NCBI GenBank assembly: GCA_039029135.1
Contig: JBCCGT010000038.1
Coordinates: 1 to 37,790, forward strand
DNA: 37,790 bases
From: JALZVT01 sp039029135
GTDB lineage: Bacteria > Pseudomonadota > Gammaproteobacteria > Pseudomonadales > Azotimanducaceae
Direction: 5' to 3'
Positions within the stretch are counted from its first letter, which is position 1, and each line of letters opens with the position of its first letter. A program made the position numbers and the translations under genes. Of the stretch, positions 1 through 8,248 are shown piece after piece. Under the pieces are notes generated by a model, which saw only the letters and a program-made list of their open reading frames with translations, searched no databases and had not been told where the DNA came from.

Positions 1-78
1 CGTGGTTCCAGATCGGTAAGACAGCTCGACTGCCTCCCGTTTGAACTCCGCAGAGAACTTCCTCCTGCGCTTTCCCAT
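1..78 (-). CDS. IS3-family transposase OrfA, N-terminal fragment
   Basis: Only the first 26 codons are inside the window. They begin at an ATG at 78 preceded by AGGAGG at good spacing and read MGKRRRKFSAEFKREAVEL..., the usual start of the HTH_Tnp_1 (IS3/IS911 OrfA) DNA-binding domain. The basic start followed by the FSxEFKxEAV pattern is characteristic of the family. OrfA binds the terminal repeats, and in intact elements frameshifts into OrfB to make the DDE transposase. The rest of the gene lies outside the window, so whether the element is intact cannot be judged. Confidence 0.8.
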   Translation of the reverse strand, partial: MGKRRRKFSAEFKREAVELSYRSGTT

Positions 79-140
79 GTGACACCTCCTGAGGCCATTG
101 TCGGCCTAAATGGATGTGTCCGAAATATCTGGGTAGAACC
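1..140 (-). mobile_element. End of an IS3-family insertion sequence (partial)
   Basis: The element runs off the left edge of the window. On the minus strand a terminal-repeat-like stretch (about 110-140, containing CCCAGATATTTCGGACA) is followed by a strong ribosome binding site (AGGAGG at about 84-89) and the start of a transposase orfA. This order, terminal inverted repeat then orfA, is that of the left end of IS3-family elements. The outer boundary is estimated at 136-140 because no second end or target duplication can be seen. The element interrupts the HEPN-type gene whose 5' part lies at 141-503. Confidence 0.75.
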
Positions 141-503
141 CCTTTTCTCGCCTTCAAGCCAAGAATCCTTTAGAGCATCTGCGTGCCTGCTTTCCGCATG
201 ACCCTTCATTTTCGGCGGTAGCTTATCCCACCAATCCAAACCTTCATCCTCCTCCAGCGTTTCTCGAATGAAGGTACGCAACTCGTTTTCAAAACAGTTC
301 ACTACCGCGTATAGCCGCGCCATTTCAAGCGCGTCATTTCTTCTAGCCACGCCAAAGGGAGAGAGCGCTTCCGCAAGAAGCTCTTTTTCGGACTGTTGCG
401 CATCAGCTCCTATTCGAATGCCTGCGTTTTGAAATCCAGCTGCTTCAGATTCAAACATGAGTCCTCTGAAAAAGAAGTCACGGATGTCCTTTCTCTTAGT
501 CAA
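141..503 (-). pseudogene. Swt1-type HEPN-domain protein, truncated by the IS element
   Basis: The frame opens at a TTG at 503, which overlaps the stop of the DUF5343 gene, or at an ATG at 458; it reads TKRKDIRDFFFRGLMFESEAAG from the TTG. It then enters a segment with MARLYAVVNCFENELRTFIRE and a WWDKLP motif, which I recognise as the N-terminal part of Swt1-family HEPN domains. The frame stays open through the IS end to the window edge, but from about 140 the residues are encoded by IS sequence. The C-terminal half of the domain, where the HEPN RNase R-x4-6-H motif would be expected, is therefore missing. The overlap with DUF5343 suggests translational coupling. The family call rests on motif memory. 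Confidence 0.6.
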
Positions 504-1116
504 TTAGATGCTCTTTTAGTGATTTGAAGATCGCGTTATAGACTTCTAAGTCCTTGGTCGCCGGCAGATGAATCTGTATGTTGTAGTGCAATCCCAACAA
601 TTCCGACGGAAGCGCTCCGGTTGGTTTACTAGGCAGAGGCTCTGGAGAAAGCGAGGAATTTTCCGGAGGATTGCTCAGAACAGGTTGGGCACCTCTAGCT
701 TCGACATCGGCCATCTCTAACAGGGCGAAGAACGTATTCGTATGCAGTTTCGCTACATTGTCGCTTGCATTGTGGTAACTCTTGAATTTTCCTTGAATTA
801 GGTCTTTGTCAGCCTGTGTTGGCAAGGCCTTTATCAGGAATATGTCGCTGTAGGCCTCTTTTAAAGCGTCGCCCATGATTGCTTTAGATTGAGAGTGGTT
901 TCTGTACTCATGGTATCTGAGCGTTGGTGTTCCGTCTGAAGACAAGAAACCTAGCGCTTTTAGCAGAGGTATGAATGGCCGATGGTTTTTTGACTTGTAT
1001 CCCCAATCCTTCAACTGCTGCTGGGTGAACTTATCAGGCGCTTGAGCATCTCGAATCCGTCCAAAAAAATCGTTGAACATGCTGTAAGCTTGCGTATAGC
1101 TTTTCGGTAATCCCAT
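496..1116 (-). CDS. DUF5343 domain-containing protein
   Basis: This 206-aa soluble protein begins MGLPKSYTQAYSMFNDFF, has FxxxxLxxWGYKSKNHRPFIPLLKALGFL at about residues 32-58, and then SQSKAIMGDALKEAYSDIF. Those are the landmarks of DUF5343, a winged-helix-like domain of unknown function. The ATG at 1116 has AAGG-type ribosome binding sequence just upstream. DUF5343 genes often sit next to genes for Swt1-type HEPN proteins, as here, and such pairs have the look of defence or stress cassettes; that role is inference. The gene is visibly lower in GC than the metabolic genes to the right. It is intact although its partner is broken by the IS. Confidence 0.75.
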   Translation of the reverse strand: MGLPKSYTQAYSMFNDFFGRIRDAQAPDKFTQQQLKDWGYKSKNHRPFIPLLKALGFLSSDGTPTLRYHEYRNHSQSKAIMGDALKEAYSDIFLIKALPTQADKDLIQGKFKSYHNASDNVAKLHTNTFFALLEMADVEARGAQPVLSNPPENSSLSPEPLPSKPTGALPSELLGLHYNIQIHLPATKDLEVYNAIFKSLKEHLID

Positions 1117-1356
1117 TTACCTTGATATCCTTGTGTTCACTTCCATCTTTAGGCTGAGCAAACGCACGACAGCGCTTCGCCAGCATACTATTCCTGCAAG
1201 CTGCTGAAGATGGCTATCGTTGCCGCTTAACAACAGAGTTCGGCAGCGCTTTCGGCTTGGGGCAGCCAAACGAATTCAAAGCGCTAGCGCCCGCTGCAAC
1301 GAAACCCTAGGCGGCACTGATCTCAGCCCCAAGAATTTCCCTTCGAGTCCTCTTTA

Positions 1357-1908
1357 CTATCGAAACGAGATCGGTCCTATGCTAACCAGTTTCGTTGCAA
1401 GATTTACCGGATCGTATTGCAACTCGATGCCTAACAATTCGATCGAAAAAGCGGCATCAGTCTTCGGCAACCCGGCTCCTCCTGAATGAGACAACTTAAG
1501 CGAACATACTTGCGATTGCGCAGGATTCCCATCGCATTTAAGCGATACCACAATCTGTTGTGATGGATTCAGTTTGTTCGCGCTTAGTGACAATTCGCGT
1601 TCCGTCCAGGAGACTACAGCACTCTTCGGACGAACGTCGCACTCCTCGATCAGGGTAGTTGTCTCTAGGTTCAACACGATGTTCTCAGTCGCAGCGTTGC
1701 CACGGCTGGTAATCGTCAGTACGACAGGCGAGTGTGTTATGCCACACAAGAACTCAGCAGGGACGCCGAAATCCGCAAGTTCAGTAAGCTCATAAGTGAG
1801 CTTGGATACTTTTCTTGTGCTCATGTGGGAGTAGACTGCCCAAATCAAAGCAAGCGCGGCTATTCCCGCAGACACTAAGGCAACAGTATTCGGATTCTCG
1901 AACTCCAT
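1357..1908 (-). CDS. Hypothetical protein with one N-terminal membrane helix
   Basis: I do not recognise this 183-aa protein. The start at the ATG at 1908 (MEFENPNTVALVSAG...) puts a single hydrophobic helix at about residues 9-28, followed by a soluble domain of alternating short hydrophobic stretches that looks beta-rich, perhaps immunoglobulin-like (for example PVVLTITSRGNAATENIVL). A GTG or ATG further upstream would add 11 residues (MTIIGGRSRRN) that look non-coding. It is in the same low-GC patch and on the same strand as the DUF5343 gene, 240 bp upstream of it. An accessory role is likely but nothing in the sequence names a function. Confidence 0.45.
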   Translation of the reverse strand: MEFENPNTVALVSAGIAALALIWAVYSHMSTRKVSKLTYELTELADFGVPAEFLCGITHSPVVLTITSRGNAATENIVLNLETTTLIEECDVRPKSAVVSWTERELSLSANKLNPSQQIVVSLKCDGNPAQSQVCSLKLSHSGGAGLPKTDAAFSIELLGIELQYDPVNLATKLVSIGPISFR

Positions 1909-2189
1909 GTTTCTGCGGCTCCGTCCGCCAATTATTGTCAAGCGTTGTACGATTGGTAGCAGCCAATGTTTGGATTCAATCTACCAAATGCTGGGCTTCC
2001 CGGGCTTGCCGCCCACCAAAAGGTCGACTGACATCTACGGGCCAAAACTCCCACGCAAAACCACCGGCGATAACATCATTCGTTCGCTACGCTTTCCAGG
2101 CATTCATGCCCTTGTCACGCCCGTCTGCGTAATCCTTCATGCGTAAAGAAAAACCGCTCCAACCATTGCAGTGTCACGCAGTCGAACAA
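1909..2189. other. Non-coding gap at the edge of the low-GC patch
   Basis: I see no credible gene between the unknown membrane protein and the photolyase stop. Base composition moves from the mixed composition of the left end to the GC-rich, strongly third-position-biased pattern of the rest of the window at about 2,150. This is the natural place to look for a recombination junction, but no direct repeat, att site or integrase was identified by eye. Confidence 0.4.
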
Positions 2190-3581
2190 CTACCCACCCT
2201 TAAACGCCGCCAACGCCCTCTCCCGCGCCAGCCGATGCTCCACAATCGGCTGCGGATATCCCGGCGTCAACGACCCTGCCCCACCCTGCACTTCCGCATC
2301 AGCCAGCTCCGGCACATAGCTACGAATGTAAACACCACTGCGATCGCACTTCTTCGCCTGACTCTCCGGATTGAAAATCCGAAAGTACGGCGCCGCATCG
2401 GTACCGGTCGACGCACTCCACTGCCAGCCCCCATTGTTGGCCGCGAAATCGCCGTCCACAAGATGCTGCATGAAGAACGCCTCGCCCTGCCGCCAGTCGA
2501 TCAGCAGGTGCTTCGACAGGAACATGGCCGTCACCATGCGCACCCGGTTGTGCATCCAGCCGGTCTGTACGAGCTGACGCATCCCGGCATCCACCAATGG
2601 ATAGCCTGTGTGCCCCTCGCACCAGGCCGCAAACTCGTCCGGCGCGTCGCGCCAGGGGATGCAGTCTGTGTCCCGCTTGAAGGGCAGGCCGCGCGAGACG
2701 TGCGGGAACTGCGCGGTGACGTGACGATAGAACTCACGCCAGATCAGCTCCGACAGCCAGGTCGCCGGGCCTTCTTCCAATCCGTTCGCGCGGTGTGTCT
2801 CACTAGCCCCGATCGCCTGCAAACACGTCCGTGGGCCGATCGCGCCGATCGACAGATAAGGCGACAGCGAGCTGGTGCCTGGCTCGGCCGGCAGGTCGCG
2901 CTGCGCGTTGTAGTCCATCACCGGCCCACGACAAAAAGCGCGCAGGCGTTTGCGGGCCTCTGCGGTGCCGCCCGGCCATAGATCCGCAAGCACCGCATCG
3001 CTCACCCCATCGATCTTCTTGGGCAGCGCCTTCTCCGCGACCTGCGGCGCCTGCGGCTGCCGCCTGGGCTTTGCGATCGGCTTCGCCGCGGACTCGGTCA
3101 ACAATCCTAGCCAGCGTCGCTTGAACGGCGTGAACACCCCGTAGGGCGCGCCCTTCTCGGTCAGCACCGTGCCCGGCGGGTGGACGACGCTGCCGTGAAA
3201 ACCGTGCACCGCAACGCCCAATCCATCCATCTCGCCCATGACCGCGCGATCACGCCGCGCCTCGTTCCACGGGTATTCGTGGTTCAGGTACAGCGCGTCG
3301 ATCTTATTGCGGGCCACGAACCGACCGAGCGTTTCGGGAACGTCCGCGAAGCGTTCGGCGTTTAGGACCGTGAGCGGTACGTTCAACGCAGTCAGCTCTG
3401 CCTGCAGCGACTGCAGACAGCGCAAGAGAAAAGAGAGGCGATTGTCGCCGACGTCGTGCTCCCGCCACTGCGCCGGCGACAGCACGAAACAGGCGGCCGT
3501 CGGGCCGGCGCGCATCGCCGTACTCAGGGCGGGGTTGTCCTCAACCCGCAGGTCGTTTCTGAACCAGACCAGTTGGGTCAT
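2190..3581 (-). CDS. phrB: Deoxyribodipyrimidine photolyase (class I CPD photolyase)
   Basis: This 463-aa flavoenzyme repairs cyclobutane pyrimidine dimers with blue light. The N-terminal alpha/beta antenna-binding domain starts with MTQLVWFRNDLRVEDNPAL, and the C-terminal FAD-binding helical domain carries TGYPLVDAGMRQL, GWMHNRVRM, WRQGEAFFMQHLVDGDFAANNGGWQW and STGTDAAPYFRIFNP. The length is normal for class I bacterial photolyases (450-475 aa), and the NNGGWQW block and tail fit CPD photolyase better than cryptochrome-DASH. The ATG at 3581 gives the expected N-terminus. The gene stands alone, with a divergent gene 247 bp away. Confidence 0.95.
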   Translation of the reverse strand: MTQLVWFRNDLRVEDNPALSTAMRAGPTAACFVLSPAQWREHDVGDNRLSFLLRCLQSLQAELTALNVPLTVLNAERFADVPETLGRFVARNKIDALYLNHEYPWNEARRDRAVMGEMDGLGVAVHGFHGSVVHPPGTVLTEKGAPYGVFTPFKRRWLGLLTESAAKPIAKPRRQPQAPQVAEKALPKKIDGVSDAVLADLWPGGTAEARKRLRAFCRGPVMDYNAQRDLPAEPGTSSLSPYLSIGAIGPRTCLQAIGASETHRANGLEEGPATWLSELIWREFYRHVTAQFPHVSRGLPFKRDTDCIPWRDAPDEFAAWCEGHTGYPLVDAGMRQLVQTGWMHNRVRMVTAMFLSKHLLIDWRQGEAFFMQHLVDGDFAANNGGWQWSASTGTDAAPYFRIFNPESQAKKCDRSGVYIRSYVPELADAEVQGGAGSLTPGYPQPIVEHRLARERALAAFKGG

Positions 3582-3828
3582 GCTTCGGTCCGCAGCGTCA
3601 CAGGGCGCATGATGAAACCACAGGGCACGGCCGCCCGCAGCCTGACGTCCTTACCCGTCCGGGTTTGTCGAACTCGTCGCCGCTATGCCGTGGCGCAGAG
3701 TGCGGAACGAGCAAGCAATCGCATCGATACAGGTGTAAACAGCAGATCGCGCACTGCGCCCCGCCGAACCATCACCACCGAATCTCAAATCGCGCTACAG
3801 TCGTACCGCGAGTCCGGGGGAAGTACAC

Positions 3829-4776
3829 ATGACCAATTCGAACATCACGGCGCAGGACGTCAAGAACTTCGAGTTGCTCCTCAACGAGAAGATGATTCCC
3901 TATCGCAACGTGCCGACGGGTACGCCGAAAAGCGTCCAGGAATTGCAGGATCTGGGTGAACGCTACTTCCCCAACAGCCCCTACCGATTGTTTCAGGCGG
4001 AGTCGATCTACGACTGGACGACGTCAGATTTCGTGCGGTTCAACCTGTTTACACAGTTTGTGTACACAGGACTGCCGAACCTTCCGCTCGACGTCGACCG
4101 CATCACCGCGCTGATCTGGGACTGCTACTACCCGCCCAGCTACTTCGCGACCGACGCCGATTTCATGCACATGTTCGGTCTGCCGCCGGTGCAGTCGCTG
4201 CAGGAGCTGCGTGAGATGATGACGCCGGCCTACGCCAACATCCTGCGCCCGCTGGTGATTTCTGAATTCAAGGTGTTTACCCAGGCCGTGCTGGATCTGC
4301 CGCCGATCTCTACGCGGGACCACCCCATGCTGTACCGCGGCGCGATGCCTATGGCGGTGCGCAAGGGGACCTCGACCCGCGATCGGTTCGGGGCCCAGAT
4401 GCTGGAGTTCTCGGGCAACACGATGGCCGCTGCGCCGCTCGAGATTCCGCTGGAAGAGGCCCGCGTCGAGCTGTTCTATCCCGGCGCGACCTTCCGGCCC
4501 AAGACCTGCTGGAGCTTCAGCGACTCTGTAGCCGGCGCGCGGATCTGGCAGCAGGGCATCATCGTGCGGGCGAAGCCGCCGCCGGGGGCGGCGTACTGGC
4601 CGGCCGGGGCAGACATCACGCCCTTCTCGCTCAACCCCGGTACAACGGAGTTCAATTTCCCGCTGCAGATGAAGTATCGCGTGGAGCGCAACGCCTGGAC
4701 GACCATCAACAACCAGAAGGTGCTGGTGCTGGACGTGATCATGGAGGGCCTCGACTGGAGCGATCTAGACTGGTGA
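3829..4776 (+). CDS. Unrecognised protein with ADP-ribosyltransferase-like R-S-E signature
   Basis: I cannot assign this 315-aa soluble protein to a named family. The C-terminal half shows, in the right order, the three elements of an R-S-E ADP-ribosyltransferase fold: an LYRGA strand with Arg170, a W-S-F-S stretch at 228-231 followed by an Ala-rich helix start (A236), and a strand with TTEFNF around Glu274 preceding a YRVE strand. The residue two before Glu274 is Thr rather than the Glu/Gln seen in arginine-specific toxins. The N-terminal half (1-160) is alpha-helical looking and unknown. There is no signal peptide. The ATG at 3829 follows GGGGGAAG at good distance. The ART reading is inference from motif order. 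Confidence 0.5.
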   Translation: MTNSNITAQDVKNFELLLNEKMIPYRNVPTGTPKSVQELQDLGERYFPNSPYRLFQAESIYDWTTSDFVRFNLFTQFVYTGLPNLPLDVDRITALIWDCYYPPSYFATDADFMHMFGLPPVQSLQELREMMTPAYANILRPLVISEFKVFTQAVLDLPPISTRDHPMLYRGAMPMAVRKGTSTRDRFGAQMLEFSGNTMAAAPLEIPLEEARVELFYPGATFRPKTCWSFSDSVAGARIWQQGIIVRAKPPPGAAYWPAGADITPFSLNPGTTEFNFPLQMKYRVERNAWTTINNQKVLVLDVIMEGLDWSDLDW

Positions 4777-4870
4777 CGCATTCCCAGGCCAACCGGTCGC
4801 GCATTGACGACGCCCAGTCGCGGTCACAATCCAACTCTCCACAAACCAACAGCCCCCGGAGGAAACAACC

Positions 4871-5308
4871 ATGACACCGCTGAATCTCGAAGTGCTCGCC
4901 CCGGCCGCCCTGCTGATTGCCTGGTCGCTGGTAATGATGTTCTGGACCGTGGCCAAGCGCTTTCCGGCGTTCGGCAAGGCGGGCATCGATCTGGGGTCCG
5001 AACCCGGCGGCCGCTACGTGGACGCCGAGTCCCAGATGCCCGCGCGCGTGAACTGGGTGGGGCACAACGCCAATCACCTGATGGAACAGCCGACCATCTT
5101 CTACGCCGTGGTCGGGGTGCTGGCGCTGACCACCGAGCCGGGAACCGGCGCGCTCTGGGCCTGGGGCTATCTCGCCTTACGGGTGCTTCACAGCCTGTGG
5201 CAAAGCCTGGTGAACACCGTGCCGGTTCGCTTCGTAATCTTCGCGCTGTCGAACGTCTGCCTGATCGTGCTGTGCTATCACGCCGTGCGCGCCACGATCA
5301 CGATCTAA
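4871..5308 (+). CDS. MAPEG family membrane protein
   Basis: This 145-aa integral membrane protein has four hydrophobic helices (about residues 10-28, 75-91, 95-111 and 120-140) and the family signature NHLMEQPTIFYAVVG...AWGYLALRVLHSLWQSLVNTVPVRF. MAPEG proteins are small trimeric membrane enzymes that often use glutathione; bacterial substrates are mostly unknown. The Arg-x-x-His-Ser loop before helix 4 is the conserved MAPEG element. The ATG at 4871 follows CGGAGG. It lies 94 bp after the ART-like gene and could be co-transcribed with it, but no functional link is evident. Confidence 0.85.
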   Translation: MTPLNLEVLAPAALLIAWSLVMMFWTVAKRFPAFGKAGIDLGSEPGGRYVDAESQMPARVNWVGHNANHLMEQPTIFYAVVGVLALTTEPGTGALWAWGYLALRVLHSLWQSLVNTVPVRFVIFALSNVCLIVLCYHAVRATITI

Positions 5309-5346
5309 GGAAAATCTGAACGCCAGCAGAGGCGTCTAACGCGGCG

Positions 5347-5374
5347 TTGACATGTCTCGTCCGCTCCTTACTGT
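5347..5374 (+). promoter_or_regulatory. Candidate sigma-70 promoter for the iorAB-like operon
   Basis: A perfect TTGACA (5347-5352) is followed after 16 bp by TACTGT (5369-5374), 30 bp before the GTG start of the 2Fe-2S subunit gene. The -10 box is weak, and spacing is one below optimal, so this is only a candidate. Confidence 0.35.
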
Positions 5375-5403
5375 GAGGGTGGAGCAAAATTGAGGCATTC
5401 ACC

Positions 5404-5931
5404 GTGATCGAACTGACAGTGAACGGGCAGAATCGGCGTTTGGAGGTCGACCCCTCCACGCCGCTGCTGTGGGCAATTCGCGAACAACTCTCTCTCACCG
5501 GCACCCGCTTTGGCTGCGGCGTGGCGCAGTGCGGCGCCTGCACCGTGCAGCTCAACGGCACAGCCATTCGCTCGTGCGTCACGCCCATCGCGGCGGCGGC
5601 GGGCCAGGAAATCACCACCATCGAGGGACTGGCACCGTCCGAGGACGAACTGCACCCGCTGCAGAGCGCCTGGATCGAACATCAGGTGCCCCAGTGCGGC
5701 TACTGCCAGTCCGGCCAGCTCATGTCGGCCTCCGCCCTGCTGGCGCAGAACCCCAATCCCACGGACGAAGACATCGACGCCGCGATGGCCGGCAACATCT
5801 GCCGCTGCGGCATGTACGGCCGCATCAAGTCGGCGATCAAAACCGCGGCAGCCTCACAGGCGCAGACCGCCGCAACCGTCGGCTTCTTCGATCCCGCCGA
5901 GCAGGCTGGGCAGGAGGTGACCGGTGGGTAA
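5404..5931 (+). CDS. iorA: (2Fe-2S)-binding subunit of an isoquinoline 1-oxidoreductase-like molybdenum hydroxylase
   Basis: This 175-aa small subunit of the xanthine-oxidase family carries two [2Fe-2S] clusters. The plant-ferredoxin-type cluster uses C38, C43, C46 and C58 (CGVAQCGACTVQL...C), and the helical-bundle cluster uses C98, C101, C133 and C135 (QCGYCQSGQ...NICRCGMYGRIK). It passes electrons from the Mo subunit to a membrane cytochrome or other acceptor; there is no FAD subunit here, as in IorAB-type two-subunit enzymes. The start is a GTG at 5404. The stop overlaps the start of the large subunit by 8 bp, which implies translational coupling. Confidence 0.9.
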   Translation: MIELTVNGQNRRLEVDPSTPLLWAIREQLSLTGTRFGCGVAQCGACTVQLNGTAIRSCVTPIAAAAGQEITTIEGLAPSEDELHPLQSAWIEHQVPQCGYCQSGQLMSASALLAQNPNPTDEDIDAAMAGNICRCGMYGRIKSAIKTAAASQAQTAATVGFFDPAEQAGQEVTGG

Positions 5932-8185
5932 GTGGACAAGACGCGGCTTTCTGACCACCGCCGCACTCGCGGGCGGCGGGCTGGGTATCGGCATTGCGCT
6001 GCGGCCGGGCAATCGCCTGCCGGGCCTCGCGAAGCACGTCGCCGGCGACGGCGACACCCTGCTGAACACCTGGGTCATGCTCGGTGAGGACAACGGCATC
6101 AAGGTGATCGTGCCCCACTCCGAAATGGGCCAGGGCGCGGGTACTGCGCTGGCGCAGATGCTGGCGGACGAGATGGACGCCGACTGGAATCTGGTGACCT
6201 TCGAAGAGGCTCCCGCCATCGAGGACTTCGCCAACCACTCCATGGGGCATGGCATGCTGCTGGCGGGCGCGGATCTGCCCGACATGATCGTGCCATCGGC
6301 CGACGGGCTGATGATCAAGGCCGCGCAGGCGTTGGACCTGCAGATCACGGGCGGCAGTCTGAGCGTACGCACCACAGGCGAGTACGGCATGCGCACGGCC
6401 GGCGCTGCCGTCAAACAGATGCTGAAGACCGCCGCGGCCGACGCCTGGCAGGTGTCCGCAGACGACATCACCGCGCGCAGCAGCCACCTGTATCACCAGG
6501 CCAGCGGCCGCTCGGCACCCTACGCGGAGTTCGCGACCGCCGCGGCGGACATCGCCCCGCCTGTGAAGCCCACGCTGAAGAAGCCCGACCAGTTCACCAT
6601 CATGGGCACCCACGTCGAGCGTCACGACATTCCCGCCAAGGTCGACGGCAGCGCGCAGTTCGCGATGGACGTGCAGCTTCCCGGCATGCTGTACGCCACG
6701 GTCCAGCGCGCGCCGACCTTCGGCGGCGGGATCGAGCGTCTGGATGATGCGCGGGCGCGCGAGATGGCCGGCGTCGTGGACGTCATTCGACTGCCGGCCG
6801 CGGAGGGCGGCGGCATCGTCGGCGCCTACGCCGTCCCCGAATCCGTCGCGGTCGTCGCGGACAGCTACTGGACCGCGAAGAACGGACTGGCCGCGCTCGA
6901 CATCACCTGGAGCCAAACCGCGCAACAGGCGCTGTCCAGCGACGACATCTTCGCGCAGTTCGCGCGCGACATCGCCGCGCGCACGGATCGTGCAAGCGAT
7001 GTGGAACAGGGCGATCTCGCCGGCGCGATGAGTTCGGCGACGCTGACCGTCGAGGCGGATTACCAGGTGCCCTACCTGGCGCACTCCTGCATGGAGCCCC
7101 TGAACGCGACGGCGTCGGTCGCCGACGGTCGCTGTGAGATCTGGGTCGGCAGCCAGAACCCGCTGGGCTTTCGCGGCGAGGTCGCGAAAACGCTGGGGCT
7201 GGACGTCGACCAGGTGCAGGTGCACAACTGTCTGCTGGGCGGTGGCTTCGGCCGCAAGGCGGTCGCCGACTATGCCGTGCAGGCCGCGCAGCTATCGCAA
7301 GCAACCGGCAAACCCGTGCAGCTCATCTGGTCCCGGGAAGAGGACATTCGCCAGGACCGCTATCGCCCCGCGATCGCCAGCCAGTTTCGCGCGGCGCTGG
7401 ACGAGTCGGGCGACCTGATCGGCTGGGAAAACACCTACGTCGACAAACACGAACCGGCGGAGGCGCCGCTGATTCCCTACGCCGTCGCGGCACAGGACAT
7501 CGGCCACGTCGCCAGCCCCACCCACGTGCCCTTCGGCGCGTGGCGCAGCGTCGACCACTCGCAGCACGGCTTCTTTACCGAGTCGTTCATCGACGAGGTC
7601 GCGCATGCCGCGGGCGAAGACCCGTACGCGTACCGCGCCGATCGGCTGAAAGACAAGCCGCGGCATCTGGCGGTGCTGAAGAAGGCGGCCGAGGCCGCCG
7701 ACTGGGGCACGCCGCTGGGCAAGGGCCGCGGTCGCGGGATCTCGCTGCAGGAGTCGTTCGGCTCGCTGGTCGCACAGGTGGTCGAGGTCACGGTGGAAAA
7801 CGGTGAGACCCGGGTCGATCGCGTGGTCGCCGCGGTGGACGCCGGCTTCGCCGTGTCGCCCGACGGCCTGTCTGCGCAGATCGAATCCGGCATCGCCTAC
7901 GGCCTGACCGCCGCGATGTACGGCGAGATCACCATCGAAAACGGCGCGGTCAAGCAGAGCAACTTCCACGACTATCCGGCGCTGCGCATGCCGGACGCGC
8001 CATCGATCGAGACGCACATCATCGACAGCTACGCGCCGGTCGGCGGTGCGGGCGAGCCCGGCACGCCGGGCGTCGCACCCGCGCTCGCGAACGCCGTGTT
8101 CGATGCGACCGGCGTTCGCGTACGACGGCTGCCGCTGAACCGACCCGAGGTGAAGCTGCAGATCGAGGACCGCGCCAGCGCCTAG
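5924..8185 (+). CDS. iorB: Molybdopterin-binding large subunit, isoquinoline 1-oxidoreductase beta-like
   Basis: This 753-aa subunit binds the molybdenum cofactor and hydroxylates an N-heterocyclic or aldehyde substrate. The N-terminus is a twin-arginine signal (TRRGFL at residues 5-10, then a hydrophobic stretch), so the assembled enzyme is probably exported folded to the periplasm. The MPT loops HSEMGQGAGT (about 66-75) and GGGFGRK (439-445) are present, and the catalytic glutamate is E711 in GAGEPGTP. The GTG at 5924 has AGGAGG about 7 nt upstream and overlaps the small-subunit stop. Length is typical for IorB. The substrate cannot be read from sequence; isoquinoline is only the type substrate of the family. 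Confidence 0.9.
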   Translation: MGKWTRRGFLTTAALAGGGLGIGIALRPGNRLPGLAKHVAGDGDTLLNTWVMLGEDNGIKVIVPHSEMGQGAGTALAQMLADEMDADWNLVTFEEAPAIEDFANHSMGHGMLLAGADLPDMIVPSADGLMIKAAQALDLQITGGSLSVRTTGEYGMRTAGAAVKQMLKTAAADAWQVSADDITARSSHLYHQASGRSAPYAEFATAAADIAPPVKPTLKKPDQFTIMGTHVERHDIPAKVDGSAQFAMDVQLPGMLYATVQRAPTFGGGIERLDDARAREMAGVVDVIRLPAAEGGGIVGAYAVPESVAVVADSYWTAKNGLAALDITWSQTAQQALSSDDIFAQFARDIAARTDRASDVEQGDLAGAMSSATLTVEADYQVPYLAHSCMEPLNATASVADGRCEIWVGSQNPLGFRGEVAKTLGLDVDQVQVHNCLLGGGFGRKAVADYAVQAAQLSQATGKPVQLIWSREEDIRQDRYRPAIASQFRAALDESGDLIGWENTYVDKHEPAEAPLIPYAVAAQDIGHVASPTHVPFGAWRSVDHSQHGFFTESFIDEVAHAAGEDPYAYRADRLKDKPRHLAVLKKAAEAADWGTPLGKGRGRGISLQESFGSLVAQVVEVTVENGETRVDRVVAAVDAGFAVSPDGLSAQIESGIAYGLTAAMYGEITIENGAVKQSNFHDYPALRMPDAPSIETHIIDSYAPVGGAGEPGTPGVAPALANAVFDATGVRVRRLPLNRPEVKLQIEDRASA

Positions 8186-8206
8186 CGTTTCTAGGGCTGG
8201 AAACGC
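8185..8206 (+). terminator. Hairpin after the iorB-like gene
   Basis: GCGTTTC (8185-8191) pairs with GAAACGC (8200-8206) across an 8-nt loop, starting on the last base of the stop codon. There is no U-run after it, so it is at best a weak intrinsic terminator or an mRNA 3'-end stabiliser. Confidence 0.4.
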
Positions 8207-8225
8207 CGCGCGCTGAGTCGCACCG

Positions 8226-8248
8226 GCCGCCCGCTTACAGCGGGCGGC
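8226..8248. terminator. Strong GC-rich hairpin between convergent genes
   Basis: GCCGCCCGCT (8226-8235) pairs perfectly with AGCGGGCGGC (8239-8248) over a TAC loop. It lies on the minus-strand gene's final codons and faces the end of the iorB-like gene, so it could end transcripts from both directions. No U-tract is present. Confidence 0.45.

Noticed and set aside
1220..1360. attC-like site after GCTTAAC near 1227
   Set aside because: One RYYYAAC-like core is present but no matching GTTRRRY partner was found at a suitable distance, and no integrase is visible.
5837..7225. Long antisense frame opposite the iorB-like gene (also 7292-8017)
   Set aside because: It is the shadow of a high-GC gene with strong third-position bias; the translation is Arg/His/Gln-rich with no domain, and the plus-strand gene is well supported.
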